From NCBI RefSeq assembly GCF_005938645.2, contig NZ_CP042171.1:3968001-4032000 (forward strand): 64,000 nucleotides of DNA, in the 5' to 3' direction. The DNA is from Pedobacter sp. KBS0701. Lineage in GTDB: Bacteria; Bacteroidota; Bacteroidia; Sphingobacteriales; Sphingobacteriaceae. The notes under the pieces are model-generated. The model did no database searches and was not told the origin of the DNA. It saw only the letters and a program-made list of their open reading frames with translations. Shown one piece after another: positions 36,801 to 45,600 of this stretch; within the stretch, counting starts at the first letter, position 1; each line of letters opens with the position of its first letter. Both the position numbers and the translations under genes were made by a program.

Positions 36801-37325
36801 TGTTAACGAGGTATTTCCACGGACAACAATCCTTGATGAACCTCCTTCTACCCCACCTCCTGATTGTGAAATCTGTAAACCAGCCACTTTACCCATTAAA
36901 CCCTGTGCTATAGTGGGCGCCTGGCCAATTGTTAAATCTTTTCCGGATACTTCCTGCGTAGAGTAGCCAAGCGCTCTTTTTTCCTTTTTAATTCCAAATG
37001 CTGTAGTAACCTGAACTTCCTCCAAACTATTAGCAGAAGACTCTAGTTTAACATTTACAACGGAAGATGTTCCTACTGTAATTTCTTTTGAAGTGTAGCC
37101 AATAGACCTGAAAACAAGGATATTTCCATCTGCTGCAGAAATAGAGAATTTACCGCCTGCATCTGTCTGGGTAACTTTAGCTGTGCCCTTAATGGAGACA
37201 CTGACGCCCGGCAGTGGGCCAGATGCTTCCACCACCGTACCGGTAATGGTTTTTTGTGCAAATGCGGTAATTGTTAAAAAACTCAATAACAACACACTTA
37301 AGCACTTTAAGTACATTTTTTTCAT
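33897..37325 (-). CDS. SusC/RagA TonB-linked outer-membrane receptor
   Basis: 1142 residues. A signal peptide (MKKMYLKCLSVLLLSFLTITAFAQ) is directly followed by a carboxypeptidase-like domain (ITGTVVEASGPLPGVSVSIKGT). It has no STN domain, so regulation is not by FecR. The plug has VQVTTAFGIKKEKRALGYS and VLKGPAAAALYGARGGNGVI, then the barrel ends TRSFGFTIRSSF. With the SusD lid it imports an oligosaccharide using TonB energy. Its N-terminus closely resembles that of the SusC at 42692-46003. The ROK regulator gene lies 119 bp upstream on the same strand. Confidence 0.96.
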   Translation of the reverse strand: MKKMYLKCLSVLLLSFLTITAFAQKTITGTVVEASGPLPGVSVSIKGTAKVTQTDAGGKFSISAADGNILVFRSIGYTSKEITVGTSSVVNVKLESSANSLEEVQVTTAFGIKKEKRALGYSTQEVSGKDLTIGQAPTIAQGLMGKVAGLQISQSGGGVEGGSSRIVVRGNTSLTGDNRALIIVDGVAINNDPANVNGNNTSSVAGNTGADVSSNNDWGTGMNFINQDDIESITVLKGPAAAALYGARGGNGVILITRKKGSNRPGLGIDYNYSYRHTDPYEIQNFQNEYGQGGVASMLTADNSKMFPINGAGQRYQIGNGNTAQGEYLSNSFGTVPYPNGKATDAYFSYPGSQSWGPRFDNLPILNYDGVLRPYSAQPDNWKAFFPDGSVVSHNVAISGGNDNATGRISYTRNDTKANILNSNIQSNVFNLGSTLKVSKKVSAEVTASYVNFTRLNAPTVGSGYLGGVIYSMPRDYNPYVDFDNTYGPNNSRKDVLTPGNFPAGSPAYPYSGSYLANQYWNINNNNTLFNRNGLTGGMKVMADLTDFLNVTAQGGVDNSNDVTTVKNYPTDVLGQANGAYKLAQAKNLSTNLQAFARLHKDNLFGKEINASLTAGVESYYRNDYISSNRTDGSLVKPFVFALNNGSNPVPQPEETKYTKKINSAYSFLNLSYKNYLFLEATARNDWSSTLANGSNSYFYPATNLSYVFTDGIKGLQNSLPWLSFGKLKLSYAETGSDTDPYSIFNLLDVTTNNGQQAQSLPGTLKFEGVKPQKSRSFEAGINLGLFKNRLNIDLTGYTMKSFNQILDNPLALSSGFNNVKINTGSLGNTGFEFIISGSPIKTKDFSWDVSISGAHAKTKVLELQDGVETLTLGNFFGGSGITQRVKVGDYYGTLYGKDFTYLNGQKVVKRATGTDDLPLQYTVDGKTYYAGTQWVLTQDEVPIGNSQPMLTGGITNTFKYKAFSLYVLADAKIGGDTFFGSYAAGMGSGNLVETLKERNGGGLPLVYPDGTTANTGVNFGGVFTNGTPNTDVVNYQWYYQGTFSAWNHLGVPRSASVFKNSWMKLREVALTYQVPAKFIQKTKVIQNLSLSLVGRDLFYIFTTIPKGLNPEGVNSIGNMQGIEYGSLPKTRSFGFTIRSSF

Positions 37326-37444
37326 AATTTATTTAGGTTTAGATTAGTTAAGGTGGTTCACTATTTGGTTTAATAACTTTTCTTTATTTCTTCATATATT
37401 TCTCCTATTAGTTAAAATTTAATTTGCTTTATTATTAAGTTAAA

Positions 37445-38632
37445 CTATTCAAATAAACTATTTTCTACCATCAAGCTAGCTGCTGCCAATAGTTCGGCCT
37501 CGTCGGTTAATGTAGATAACTTAATTTCCGTCTGTTCAGCTACTCTCGGTATACAAAATTCGTTAATAGCCTGTTGTATGGGAGGGAGCAGCATTTTTCC
37601 TGCTTTTGCACCACGACCACTTAATACAATCCGTTCAGGATTCATAATATGGATTAAAGTGGCTAATCCTTTACCAATCTGAAATGCGGCATCAGCCAAT
37701 ATAGAAATGGCTACAGGATCTTGTTTTACAACTGCATTCAAAAAATGATCTACATGGCTTTTACTTTTGTCATTAAAAAGGGCTTTCAAACTCGTTTCTT
37801 CTCCATTTTTTACCGCCGCTTCTGCTTTTTGAACCATCACCAAAAGTGACGTTTCAACTTCAAGGCAACCTCGCTTACCACAAGAGCATAAGGCATTTGA
37901 ATTAGATAAAGGGATATGGCTAAATTCGCCCGCATAACCACTACTACCCCTGTATAATTTGCCATTAATAATCATACCCAAACCTGTACCCCAGCCAATA
38001 TTTACTACAAGTACATCTTTTAAATTTCTTGCTTCACCAAAGTTTAATTCAGCTAAGGCGATTAAGCTCGAATCGTTATCTATATAAACTGGTAAACTTA
38101 ATTTTTTAGCGAGATAATCTTGCAGGCTTATATCGTTTTCAATTTGCATAAAGGAATAGTTTATTCCCTTATCTGCATTCACAAAACCCGGCATACCAAT
38201 ACCAATTCCCAATAAATTTTCTTTATCGATTGTTGATTTCTTGATACAGCGATCAATGAATTCAATTAAAGTATCTGCACTTTTACGCTCGGTCATATCT
38301 AAATCAATCACCTGTGTGGGCAAAACCTGATGATTAGATAAATCATATATGGTTAACTGACTGGTTAACTGATCCATGGCTACGGCTATGATGTACCTCT
38401 TATAATCGGGGTTTAATAAAAAATTTAAAGGGCGACGGCCTCCGGTAGATGGAGCGAGTCCTTGCTCAATAATTAAACCATCTTCTATTAAAGCATTTAC
38501 AGTAGACGTGATTAGAGGCAGGCTCTTTTTAATACGTTTACTTAAATCGGTGAGAGATGATTTTTTTTTATAATAAAGCAGCTTAATGATGTCGGCCCTT
38601 AATCGTTGTGCTTTCTTAGTAGTTGCTGACAT
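37445..38632 (-). CDS. ROK family transcriptional regulator
   Basis: 395 residues. An N-terminal winged helix-turn-helix (LRADIIKLLYYKKKSSLTDLSKRIKKSLPLITSTVNALIEDGLI, about 11-55) is followed by a ROK sugar-kinase-like domain. LGIGIGMPGFVN is at 141-152, DNDSS at 185-189, and GWGTGLGMIINGKLYRGSSGYAGEFSHIPL at 213-242. The zinc site is CSCGKRGCLEVE, with His239 and Cys249, 251 and 256. ROK regulators of this shape (NagC, Mlc, XylR) repress sugar genes until a sugar binds. It lies between two SusCD operons on the same strand, and a palindrome upstream of it recurs upstream of the second SusC. Confidence 0.95.
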   Translation of the reverse strand: MSATTKKAQRLRADIIKLLYYKKKSSLTDLSKRIKKSLPLITSTVNALIEDGLIIEQGLAPSTGGRRPLNFLLNPDYKRYIIAVAMDQLTSQLTIYDLSNHQVLPTQVIDLDMTERKSADTLIEFIDRCIKKSTIDKENLLGIGIGMPGFVNADKGINYSFMQIENDISLQDYLAKKLSLPVYIDNDSSLIALAELNFGEARNLKDVLVVNIGWGTGLGMIINGKLYRGSSGYAGEFSHIPLSNSNALCSCGKRGCLEVETSLLVMVQKAEAAVKNGEETSLKALFNDKSKSHVDHFLNAVVKQDPVAISILADAAFQIGKGLATLIHIMNPERIVLSGRGAKAGKMLLPPIQQAINEFCIPRVAEQTEIKLSTLTDEAELLAAASLMVENSLFE

Positions 38633-38974
38633 TTTTGATTGGTTTAAATAAATTTACAAAAAAAAGAAAAGAAAATCAATCTTTTTAAAAAAATTAAAAA
38701 GATTAGTAAAAATTGACTTATTTACTACTATACTTTGCAAATAAATCAATTTGATGGGTAGAAAATTGTAATTTTTAATACGATTAAAATAAAAACAATG
38801 CAAAAAATTGATAGCTAATTAGAAATACCACAGAATGCATCCTATAAATTTCTATTAACAAACTCCTCAGCTTTAATAAGAAAATGCATTATGCTTATAT
38901 CAATTGAGAAAAAAGATATTTTATTTATACAGGCTATTTTAAGCAATGAAGCTATTGTCAGTTGCAGCTTCCTT
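38633..38974. other. AT-rich intergenic region between monooxygenase and ROK genes
   Basis: Very AT-rich. It holds the palindrome at 38678-38704 and a plus-strand TATACTTTG that only loosely resembles a -7 box. The open frame on the minus strand at 38842-39033 overlaps the monooxygenase 3' end and has no features. No terminator with a clear T-run was found after the monooxygenase gene, so transcription might continue into the ROK gene. Confidence 0.35.
38678..38704. promoter_or_regulatory. AT-rich palindrome upstream of the ROK gene, candidate operator
   Basis: A perfect 11-bp inverted repeat AATCTTTTTAA, 5-nt spacer, TTAAAAAGATT, about 46-72 nt upstream of the ROK start codon. Its inner core CTTTTTAA-N5-TTAAAAAG is repeated exactly at 46277-46297. 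ROK regulators bind AT-rich palindromes, so autoregulation is plausible but unproven. Confidence 0.45.
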
Positions 38975-40321
38975 CTAATTATTTTTTTGGCTTTCCAAAA
39001 TATCAAGGCTTTTATTTTCATCACCCTCTTCATATTTTAGAAATATCAGCAACATGGTGAGCATTTCGTCCGTAGATTTCATGTCGTTGGCAGAAAATAC
39101 CATTTTTGGAGGATTATTTGGATTATTTGGATTATCCTTTGTATTATCGTATGTACCTTCTATGGTCAGTACTGATCCTTTAGGAACTTTAATTAACTTA
39201 TTAAATCTATAAATCTCTTGCCATCTAAAATCCCAGGCGGGAATGGATATCAGTTTAATAGTATCACCTGCAGCCGTAACAGCATAAGATTTAAAGCTCT
39301 TACCCAACAAATGCATATGTGGCCATACATACAACAAAGATTGATCCTGAGGAGTTAAAATTTTAAGATTGAATTTTTTTACAGAATCAGCTTGGATCAT
39401 AAAATAGGGATCGATAGAGCTCTCGCCTACTCCCCCAGAACCTAAACTAACTACATTTACGACACGTTTAACTGGTGTATCTTTAAAGAAGAAATTTATA
39501 CCCGAAATATCCTCTTCGGTTTTGCCAATGGGTGCGTAATGTATGGTAAGCAAAACAACACCACGTTTTGGCATTACCCATCCTAAATCGGCAGGATATG
39601 ATTCGAATGAAGTACCAGGTATCCAACCACCATAGTAAGTCATTTCTTTTTTAAAGGGCAGGTATTGATCGTAATTTATTCTTGATTCGTCAGTTAAATT
39701 TACAAAATCAGCACCTTGTTTAATATCTATATCATCAGGAACCGGATGTATGGCAAAATTTGCATGATGGATATTTTTTTTGTTGGTTGAAATAAATTCT
39801 ATAGCTGCTACATTTTTAGCTGAAGCCATTTCGAAAGGAATTTTAAAAACAATAAACCGCTCCTCATTATCTCCCTTCACCTCAAATGCTTTATTAACTT
39901 TCAGCGTAATATCAGGTTTTCTGTTATACTGCGTACCCGAAATAAATTGCGTATTAACTGGCTCTTTGTTTTTTTCCATTCCTTCGGGAACTTTATTGTC
40001 TATCCAGCTGATAATTGTTTTCTTTTCCTGATTGGTTAACGAACGATCATTTGCAAACATGCGGTAATGGTTATCGGGTTTCCATGGCGGCATAAATCCC
40101 GATTCAACTACATCTCTGATAAATGAAACCCTTTTGGCAACATCAGCATAGGTTAGCAACGAAAAAGGTCCTGCCTCACCCGGACGATGGCAAGGTGCAC
40201 ATTTAGTTCGGATTATTGGAGCGATATGTTCATAGTAGGTAATTTTCTGTCCATAAGAACTTCCAAAAGCACAACAAAGTATAATTATTGTAAAGAGTTT
40301 ATTAAGCATATTAAAGATCAT
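38975..40321 (-). CDS. Secreted c-type cytochrome fused to a PHM-like type II copper monooxygenase domain
   Basis: 448 residues with a signal peptide (FGSSYGQ). The N-terminal part has one heme c site, CAPCH (Cys41, Cys44, His45), in a cytochrome-like module with PPWKPD near 78-83. The rest matches the peptidylglycine-hydroxylase-like fold. Candidate copper ligands sit in the right order: His185-His186 in NIHHANFAIH, His261 in LLTIHYAP, His335 and His337 in WPHMHLLGKSF, and Met420 in STDEML. Such proteins could hydroxylate a peptide or other substrate in the periplasm. The start overlaps the redoxin gene by 11 nt; an ATG four codons in, 1 nt past the redoxin stop, is equally possible. A 9-nt tandem repeat encodes NPNNPNN near 398-404. 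Confidence 0.8.
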   Translation of the reverse strand: MIFNMLNKLFTIIILCCAFGSSYGQKITYYEHIAPIIRTKCAPCHRPGEAGPFSLLTYADVAKRVSFIRDVVESGFMPPWKPDNHYRMFANDRSLTNQEKKTIISWIDNKVPEGMEKNKEPVNTQFISGTQYNRKPDITLKVNKAFEVKGDNEERFIVFKIPFEMASAKNVAAIEFISTNKKNIHHANFAIHPVPDDIDIKQGADFVNLTDESRINYDQYLPFKKEMTYYGGWIPGTSFESYPADLGWVMPKRGVVLLTIHYAPIGKTEEDISGINFFFKDTPVKRVVNVVSLGSGGVGESSIDPYFMIQADSVKKFNLKILTPQDQSLLYVWPHMHLLGKSFKSYAVTAAGDTIKLISIPAWDFRWQEIYRFNKLIKVPKGSVLTIEGTYDNTKDNPNNPNNPPKMVFSANDMKSTDEMLTMLLIFLKYEEGDENKSLDILESQKNN

Positions 40322-40889
40322 TTATGAGACAGCCTAATGGTATCGTCTCTAAATATTTATAGGTTGCCGTATTTATTCCATGAAGTGCATCATCCAAATA
40401 ATGATCGGTGATGACCTTCCTTTTTACCCCTAATTTGGCCTGCCAATTATCTATTAAGCCTCTATACCTTACATTGCCATTTTTATCTATCACAACTGTT
40501 TCTGGTGTAACTTTAGCTTTTAAGATTTTTGTAAAGATTTTATTCTTATCCAAGTAGATGTCAAAACCGGCATTGTACTTTTCAGCAAATTGCTTTATGT
40601 CCTGTAGCGTGTAACTTTTCCCTGGTACAATACCAACAATATTTACCTGGGGATACTTTTTACACAAATCATTTAAAACAAGTATATAGTTTTTACAAAG
40701 CGGGCACTCTGGTGAAATAAATACAAATGCAGTATTTTTTTTCAGTGCAACTGTCGCTTTACTTTTAACATTAATTAGATTACTGGCACTAATTTGTGTC
40801 CAAAGTAATCTGTTGGGCAAAATACCTTGGCCAAGTACATTTGTAAACGGAAAAAGAAAAATTAATGTAATGACTTTAGCTAATTTCAT
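40311..40889 (-). CDS. Secreted redoxin-domain (thioredoxin-like) protein
   Basis: 192 residues with a signal peptide (TNVLGQ). Thioredoxin fold of the AhpC/TSA-redoxin type: FVFISPECPLCKNYILVLNDL with the Cys62-x-x-Cys65 pair, NIVGIVPG, DIYLDKNKIFTKILKAKVTPETVVIDKNGNVRYRG (the cis-Pro segment VTPETVVID) and a C-terminal TIPLGCLIND with an extra Cys187. It may deliver electrons, reduce disulfides or handle copper for the cytochrome/monooxygenase encoded by the overlapping next gene. It is the third gene of a susCD operon, separated from susD by a perfect hairpin. Confidence 0.85.
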   Translation of the reverse strand: MKLAKVITLIFLFPFTNVLGQGILPNRLLWTQISASNLINVKSKATVALKKNTAFVFISPECPLCKNYILVLNDLCKKYPQVNIVGIVPGKSYTLQDIKQFAEKYNAGFDIYLDKNKIFTKILKAKVTPETVVIDKNGNVRYRGLIDNWQAKLGVKRKVITDHYLDDALHGINTATYKYLETIPLGCLINDL

Positions 40890-40890
40890 A

Positions 40891-40924
40891 ATACAAAAGA
40901 ACTCCTAAATTACATTAGGAGTTC
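40891..40924 (-). terminator. Perfect hairpin in the susD-redoxin gap (attenuator)
   Basis: GAACTCCTAA pairs perfectly with TTAGGAGTTC (10 bp, 6-nt loop), followed on the minus strand by TTTTGTATT and then the redoxin start. It lies 23 nt after the susD stop. The short T-run suggests partial termination. Confidence 0.65.
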
Positions 40925-40947
40925 CATTAATTTACATAAAGATATTT

Positions 40948-42666
40948 TTATTTTTTATCCCACCAAACTCTGCCGGTAATATCTGTAGATCCGACTCCAA
41001 AATCTGGATCTGCCTGCATTATTTTGTAAGCATCAACAATATTTTGATAGTTTAAATTTGTTGGTGCCGGGAATGGCAAACTCGCTCTTCTTGGTATAAC
41101 TTGTTCTGTTCCACTAGCCATTATTTTTTCTAATTTTAACACGGTTGTAGAATTAGGCATTCCAGTTCTTTTATACAAAGACCAAGCTTCGTTTGGCTGT
41201 TTAAAGAAATTTATATACGCCTGACTAATAATCTGGTCTAGTCCTCTTGCCGGATCATATTTAATATCAGCTTTAGCCATATAATCAGGAATCTCAGTAG
41301 CAGTTAAAGCCACGTAACTTAATGCATTCAATCTATCAACAATCTGAGCTTTATTGGCCATATCATCATAAAAAGATATCGATGCAGCTACCCCTTTATT
41401 GTACCAGTCTTCAGCAGATTCTGTCGTTATATTTCTTGCTGCTAATTCCGCTCTCATGAAACAAACATCAGCGTACGTAATTAAAGGAAATGCATTAATC
41501 CCCTTTGAACCATTTTCTCCAGCTGCCCATAATCTTGGTTGAATAAACGATAAAGAATCCATGGTTTGATTTACCGTTTGACCTGTAGAATTAACTACTG
41601 AGATACTAATATTATTAAAGAAATTTGCAAATGAAGCACTGGATGAAGCGTCAGGGCTAGAAGGCACACCATAAAATCTTCTGGCATCAAAAACAGCAGT
41701 AGATGGAACTTTATTTTGTGCCTTAGCAAGGTTAAAATTAGTTTGAGTAAAGGAATTTTCCTGATAGAAGAAACGAATTCTAGGATCAGCATTGGTGTAC
41801 ATGAAATCTACCGTTTGTTTTGGTGCGCGTAAATTTTGAGGTGACCAATCTCCACCATCTGCAAAGTTAGCTCCTGCCCTAAAAACCCAACTGTCGCTAG
41901 CGCTATTAATTAAGCCACCCGGTGCTGAAAGTATATCCAAAATTTTAGTTCTCATTTTGGCAGGATCTCTTTTCATTAATCGCATAGCCATACGCAAACG
42001 CGTAGAGTTTGCAACTTTAATCCAATTGGCTACAACCCCTTGATAGAATAAATCATTTGTTCCCAAAGAAGTTTGAGGTACTGGTTGAGTAGCTGATAAT
42101 ATGGTTACCGAATTTTTTAATTGTGTATCCAATAAATCAAACAATGCTTCTTGCGTAGTATACTTAGGCGTAACTGTACCTCCATATCTAAACATAAATG
42201 CATCTGTATAGGCTATACTTCCACTTACATCAGAAACATAAAAGGCATAATAGGCTTTAACAATACGGCCTATTTCTAATTGATATACTCTTTTTGCTTG
42301 TTCTTCAGCAGACATCTTTTTAATTAACTGCTCCATATCAGTTAAGTTGCCACCAACTTTAGGATAAAAATTACCGTATCTTACGTTTCTAAAGTTTGCA
42401 GCATCAGCGATAAAGGTAGTACTGTTACCAGCCAATGGGGTTAGCATTTGCATCCAGGGCATAATTGCTCTAAAATTATCATAATAGTATTCAAATCTAT
42501 CGCCATGCATATTTACGGTAGAATTCATAAATTGCTGTTCGGGCGTGATTACTTCTAATAGAGCGGGGTTTGTATTCAGTTCTACAAACTGATCTTTTTT
42601 ACATGATGATATTGAAATCCCAATTAATGCGGTTAGCAGAAGGGTTATCTTATTTGTCGTTTTCAT
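40948..42666 (-). CDS. SusD-like outer-membrane lipoprotein (SusD-like_2 type)
   Basis: 572 residues with a lipobox SISSC. It shows the same SusD subtype as the gene at 32242: FVELNTNPALLEVITPEQQF, NWIKVANSTRLRMAMRLMKRDP, YADVCFMRAELAARNI, ISQAYINFFKQPNEAWSLYKRTGMPN and RRASLPFPAP. It serves as the ligand-binding lid of the SusC encoded 25 nt upstream. Unlike the neighbouring locus, no glycoside hydrolase follows; a redoxin and a copper monooxygenase-like protein do, so the ligand may not be a sugar. Confidence 0.95.
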   Translation of the reverse strand: MKTTNKITLLLTALIGISISSCKKDQFVELNTNPALLEVITPEQQFMNSTVNMHGDRFEYYYDNFRAIMPWMQMLTPLAGNSTTFIADAANFRNVRYGNFYPKVGGNLTDMEQLIKKMSAEEQAKRVYQLEIGRIVKAYYAFYVSDVSGSIAYTDAFMFRYGGTVTPKYTTQEALFDLLDTQLKNSVTILSATQPVPQTSLGTNDLFYQGVVANWIKVANSTRLRMAMRLMKRDPAKMRTKILDILSAPGGLINSASDSWVFRAGANFADGGDWSPQNLRAPKQTVDFMYTNADPRIRFFYQENSFTQTNFNLAKAQNKVPSTAVFDARRFYGVPSSPDASSSASFANFFNNISISVVNSTGQTVNQTMDSLSFIQPRLWAAGENGSKGINAFPLITYADVCFMRAELAARNITTESAEDWYNKGVAASISFYDDMANKAQIVDRLNALSYVALTATEIPDYMAKADIKYDPARGLDQIISQAYINFFKQPNEAWSLYKRTGMPNSTTVLKLEKIMASGTEQVIPRRASLPFPAPTNLNYQNIVDAYKIMQADPDFGVGSTDITGRVWWDKK

Positions 42667-42691
42667 TTTTAATTGCTTTAAATGTTAATAA

Positions 42692-45600
42692 TTATAGCGC
42701 CGCTCTTACCGAAAAAGCAAATGTGCGAATGTAAGGCATCCCTCCATATTCGGCAAAAGAACCAGCACTATTACTAAATAAACCTTCTGGATTTAAATGA
42801 TCGGGCAAACTATTATAGATATACATTAAATTTCTTGCGGTAACACCTACGTTAACCTGCTTAAAATTAATTTTATCAGTGAATTTTTTAGGCAACGTAT
42901 AACCTAGAGATACCTCTCTTAAAGCTACCCAGCTATTTTCGAATGTAGAATACTCTCTTATACCGGTAGACCATTGCGTTAATCGTGCATAATATATACG
43001 GGCACTAACCGGCTGTATTAACCCTTTATCAACGGCTTGTTGAAAAGTTAAACCTGTTACATTAACATTATTGATGACAGTTCCTTTAGCAAATACACCT
43101 TCAGGGATGATACCATCATTGGCTATAACATTTCCAGAGGCGTCTTTTCTTGGCAAACCGCCAAACTCAGCCGAACGACCAAACAAGGTACTTTCAAAAG
43201 CGCCAAAATTTGAACCGTACTGATGTGTAGCTGAAGCTAGTAATCCACCAACTTTAGCATCAATCTGGAAACCTAAGTTAAAGTTCTTATAACGGATATT
43301 ATTGATGGAGCTTGCATTAAATTTCTCCATCATACTCCCTAAATTTTTATTCCCTTGTCCAACATCACTACTTCTGTAATAGCTACCATTAGCTTTTAAA
43401 AGTTTTTGTCCATTATTAGGATCATCAATCTTATTACCATTAGCATCAGTTGCCTGATATGTTGCATACCCATAACCAGTGTAAATACTACCATATTCTT
43501 GTCCAGCAATTGCAACTGATGCCATATCAGCACCAAAAGCATTACTTAATGTATAAGATTCTACACCTGGTGCTAATGAAATAATCTTATTTCTGTTTCT
43601 TGCAAAGTTAATTGTTGAATTCCACTCTAAGTTTTTAGTCTTGATTGGTGTTCCTGTTAACAAAATCTCAATACCTTGATTTTGAATATTACCAGCATTA
43701 AACAACCTCTTCCGAACGCCAGATTCGGCTGGTAATTCTAAAGAAAGAATCTGATTTGTTGTATTCTTTTTGTAAAAAGAGAAATCAATACCTAAGCGAT
43801 CTTTAAAAAATCTCAATTCTGTACCTAATTCAAATTCTTTAGTTAATTCATTTTTAAGGTTATCATTGCCTAACACGTAATCTTCATAACCGTATCTCGG
43901 CACTTGTTGTCCTTTTTCGTTTGTAAATAAATCTATAACCTTATATCTACCAGCGCTGGTAACATAAGGTGAAGTACCCATACCTGTGTAACCAAAATTG
44001 GCTCTTAATTTACCATAAGAAAGAAAATCAAAGGCTGGTTTATTTTTTAATGATTCTGAAAATACATATGCTAATCCAACAGAAGGATAATTATAACTAT
44101 AATCGCCGGTTCCATTTGGATAAGTTAATGTAGAAGACCAATCATTTCTAACACTAAAATTTAATGTCAGCATATTTTTATACGTTAAATCACCAAAGCC
44201 ATATAAAGCATCTGTTCTCTGACTTCCATCAAGCCTGGTATCGGTAATTGGCGTATTTACTGAATTAGACACAAAGAATTTACCAGGGTCCCGTAAACCT
44301 CCGTCTGTTCTTGTACGGGTATAATTATTTCCAAAATCTTTAGCTGTTTCAGCACCAAGACTCATATTAAAATCAAAGTCTTGGCCAAATTTTGTATTCC
44401 CGTTTAATAGAAATTGTAATCTGCTACTTCTTTGACTTGATTGCATCAAAGCATATTCGCCACCAGTAAAACCAACACCATCACCAATATTTTTGGTCTC
44501 TCCATTCGTATTCACCTGATTTAAATTTCCTCTTACCAATGCATTTAACCAAGGTGCGATATTCGCTTTTACATCTATGTTACCTCTAAAAACGTTTTCA
44601 CGCTGGTTAACTTTTTTCTGATTGATGTTCCACCACAAATATGCCATACCGTATGGATTATCAGCATTCGATAATATCCCACCGTTAACTGGGTCGATAT
44701 ATTTATCTTTCCAATATTTTGTATCGTAGCTTCTTGGATTTCCATATACTAATGCGAATAGCGGATTATCTGAATTACTTTGACTAATTGGATTTAAGCT
44801 ATTACTAATTGTGTAATTAACACCTGCGTTAATTTCGAATATCTTCCCGATTTTTTGCGATCCCCTGAAATCTAATGCATCACGATCAAATTTATTATTT
44901 GGAAGAATACCAGTACTGTATAATTTCGAATAAGATAACCTAAATGTTCCATTCTCATTTCCACCTTGAAACGCCAAGTTTGAGTTACTATAATTCCCCA
45001 ACTTGTACGCATCTAATAAATTGTTTGGTTGTGCATTCCAGGTGATCATTCTTCCATCAATATCTTTTACAGTGCTGCCATCGAACCGAGGACCAAAACT
45101 CCAAAAATAATTGGCTGCATCTACTATTGGGGTGCCTGAGGGATCTTTTGCAAATGTAGGATTGATACCTGCGCCAAATTCATTCTGTACATCCATTGTT
45201 TTGTATGCTTCTTCAATCGTTTGGGTGTGCGAAAAGGAAATTCCTAAACCTTGCCCACCTTTACCTTTCTTAGATGTAATTAACAATACTCCGTTTTGTG
45301 CCCTGGAACCATAAAGGGAGCTTGCTGCAGCACCTTTCAAAACAGTGATACTTTCATAATCATCTGCATTAAGGTTTTTCATAATATTACCAAAATCCTG
45401 TGGCGAGTTACCATAAGAATCTGCTCCTGTAACGCCAGGCTGAATAAGCACCCCATCAATAACAACCAATGGCTGGGTATTTGGACTTAAAGAGGAGTTA
45501 CCCCTGATTCTGATTCTTGATGACGACTGTGGTCCTCCTGAACCTTGATTGATCATTACACCGGCCACTTTACCTTGCAATGCATTTACAATGTTCTGTT

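Noticed and set aside
38842..39033. Small minus-strand gene downstream of the monooxygenase
   Set aside because: It overlaps the monooxygenase 3' end in another frame and is Lys/Ile-rich as expected for AT-rich DNA; no features.
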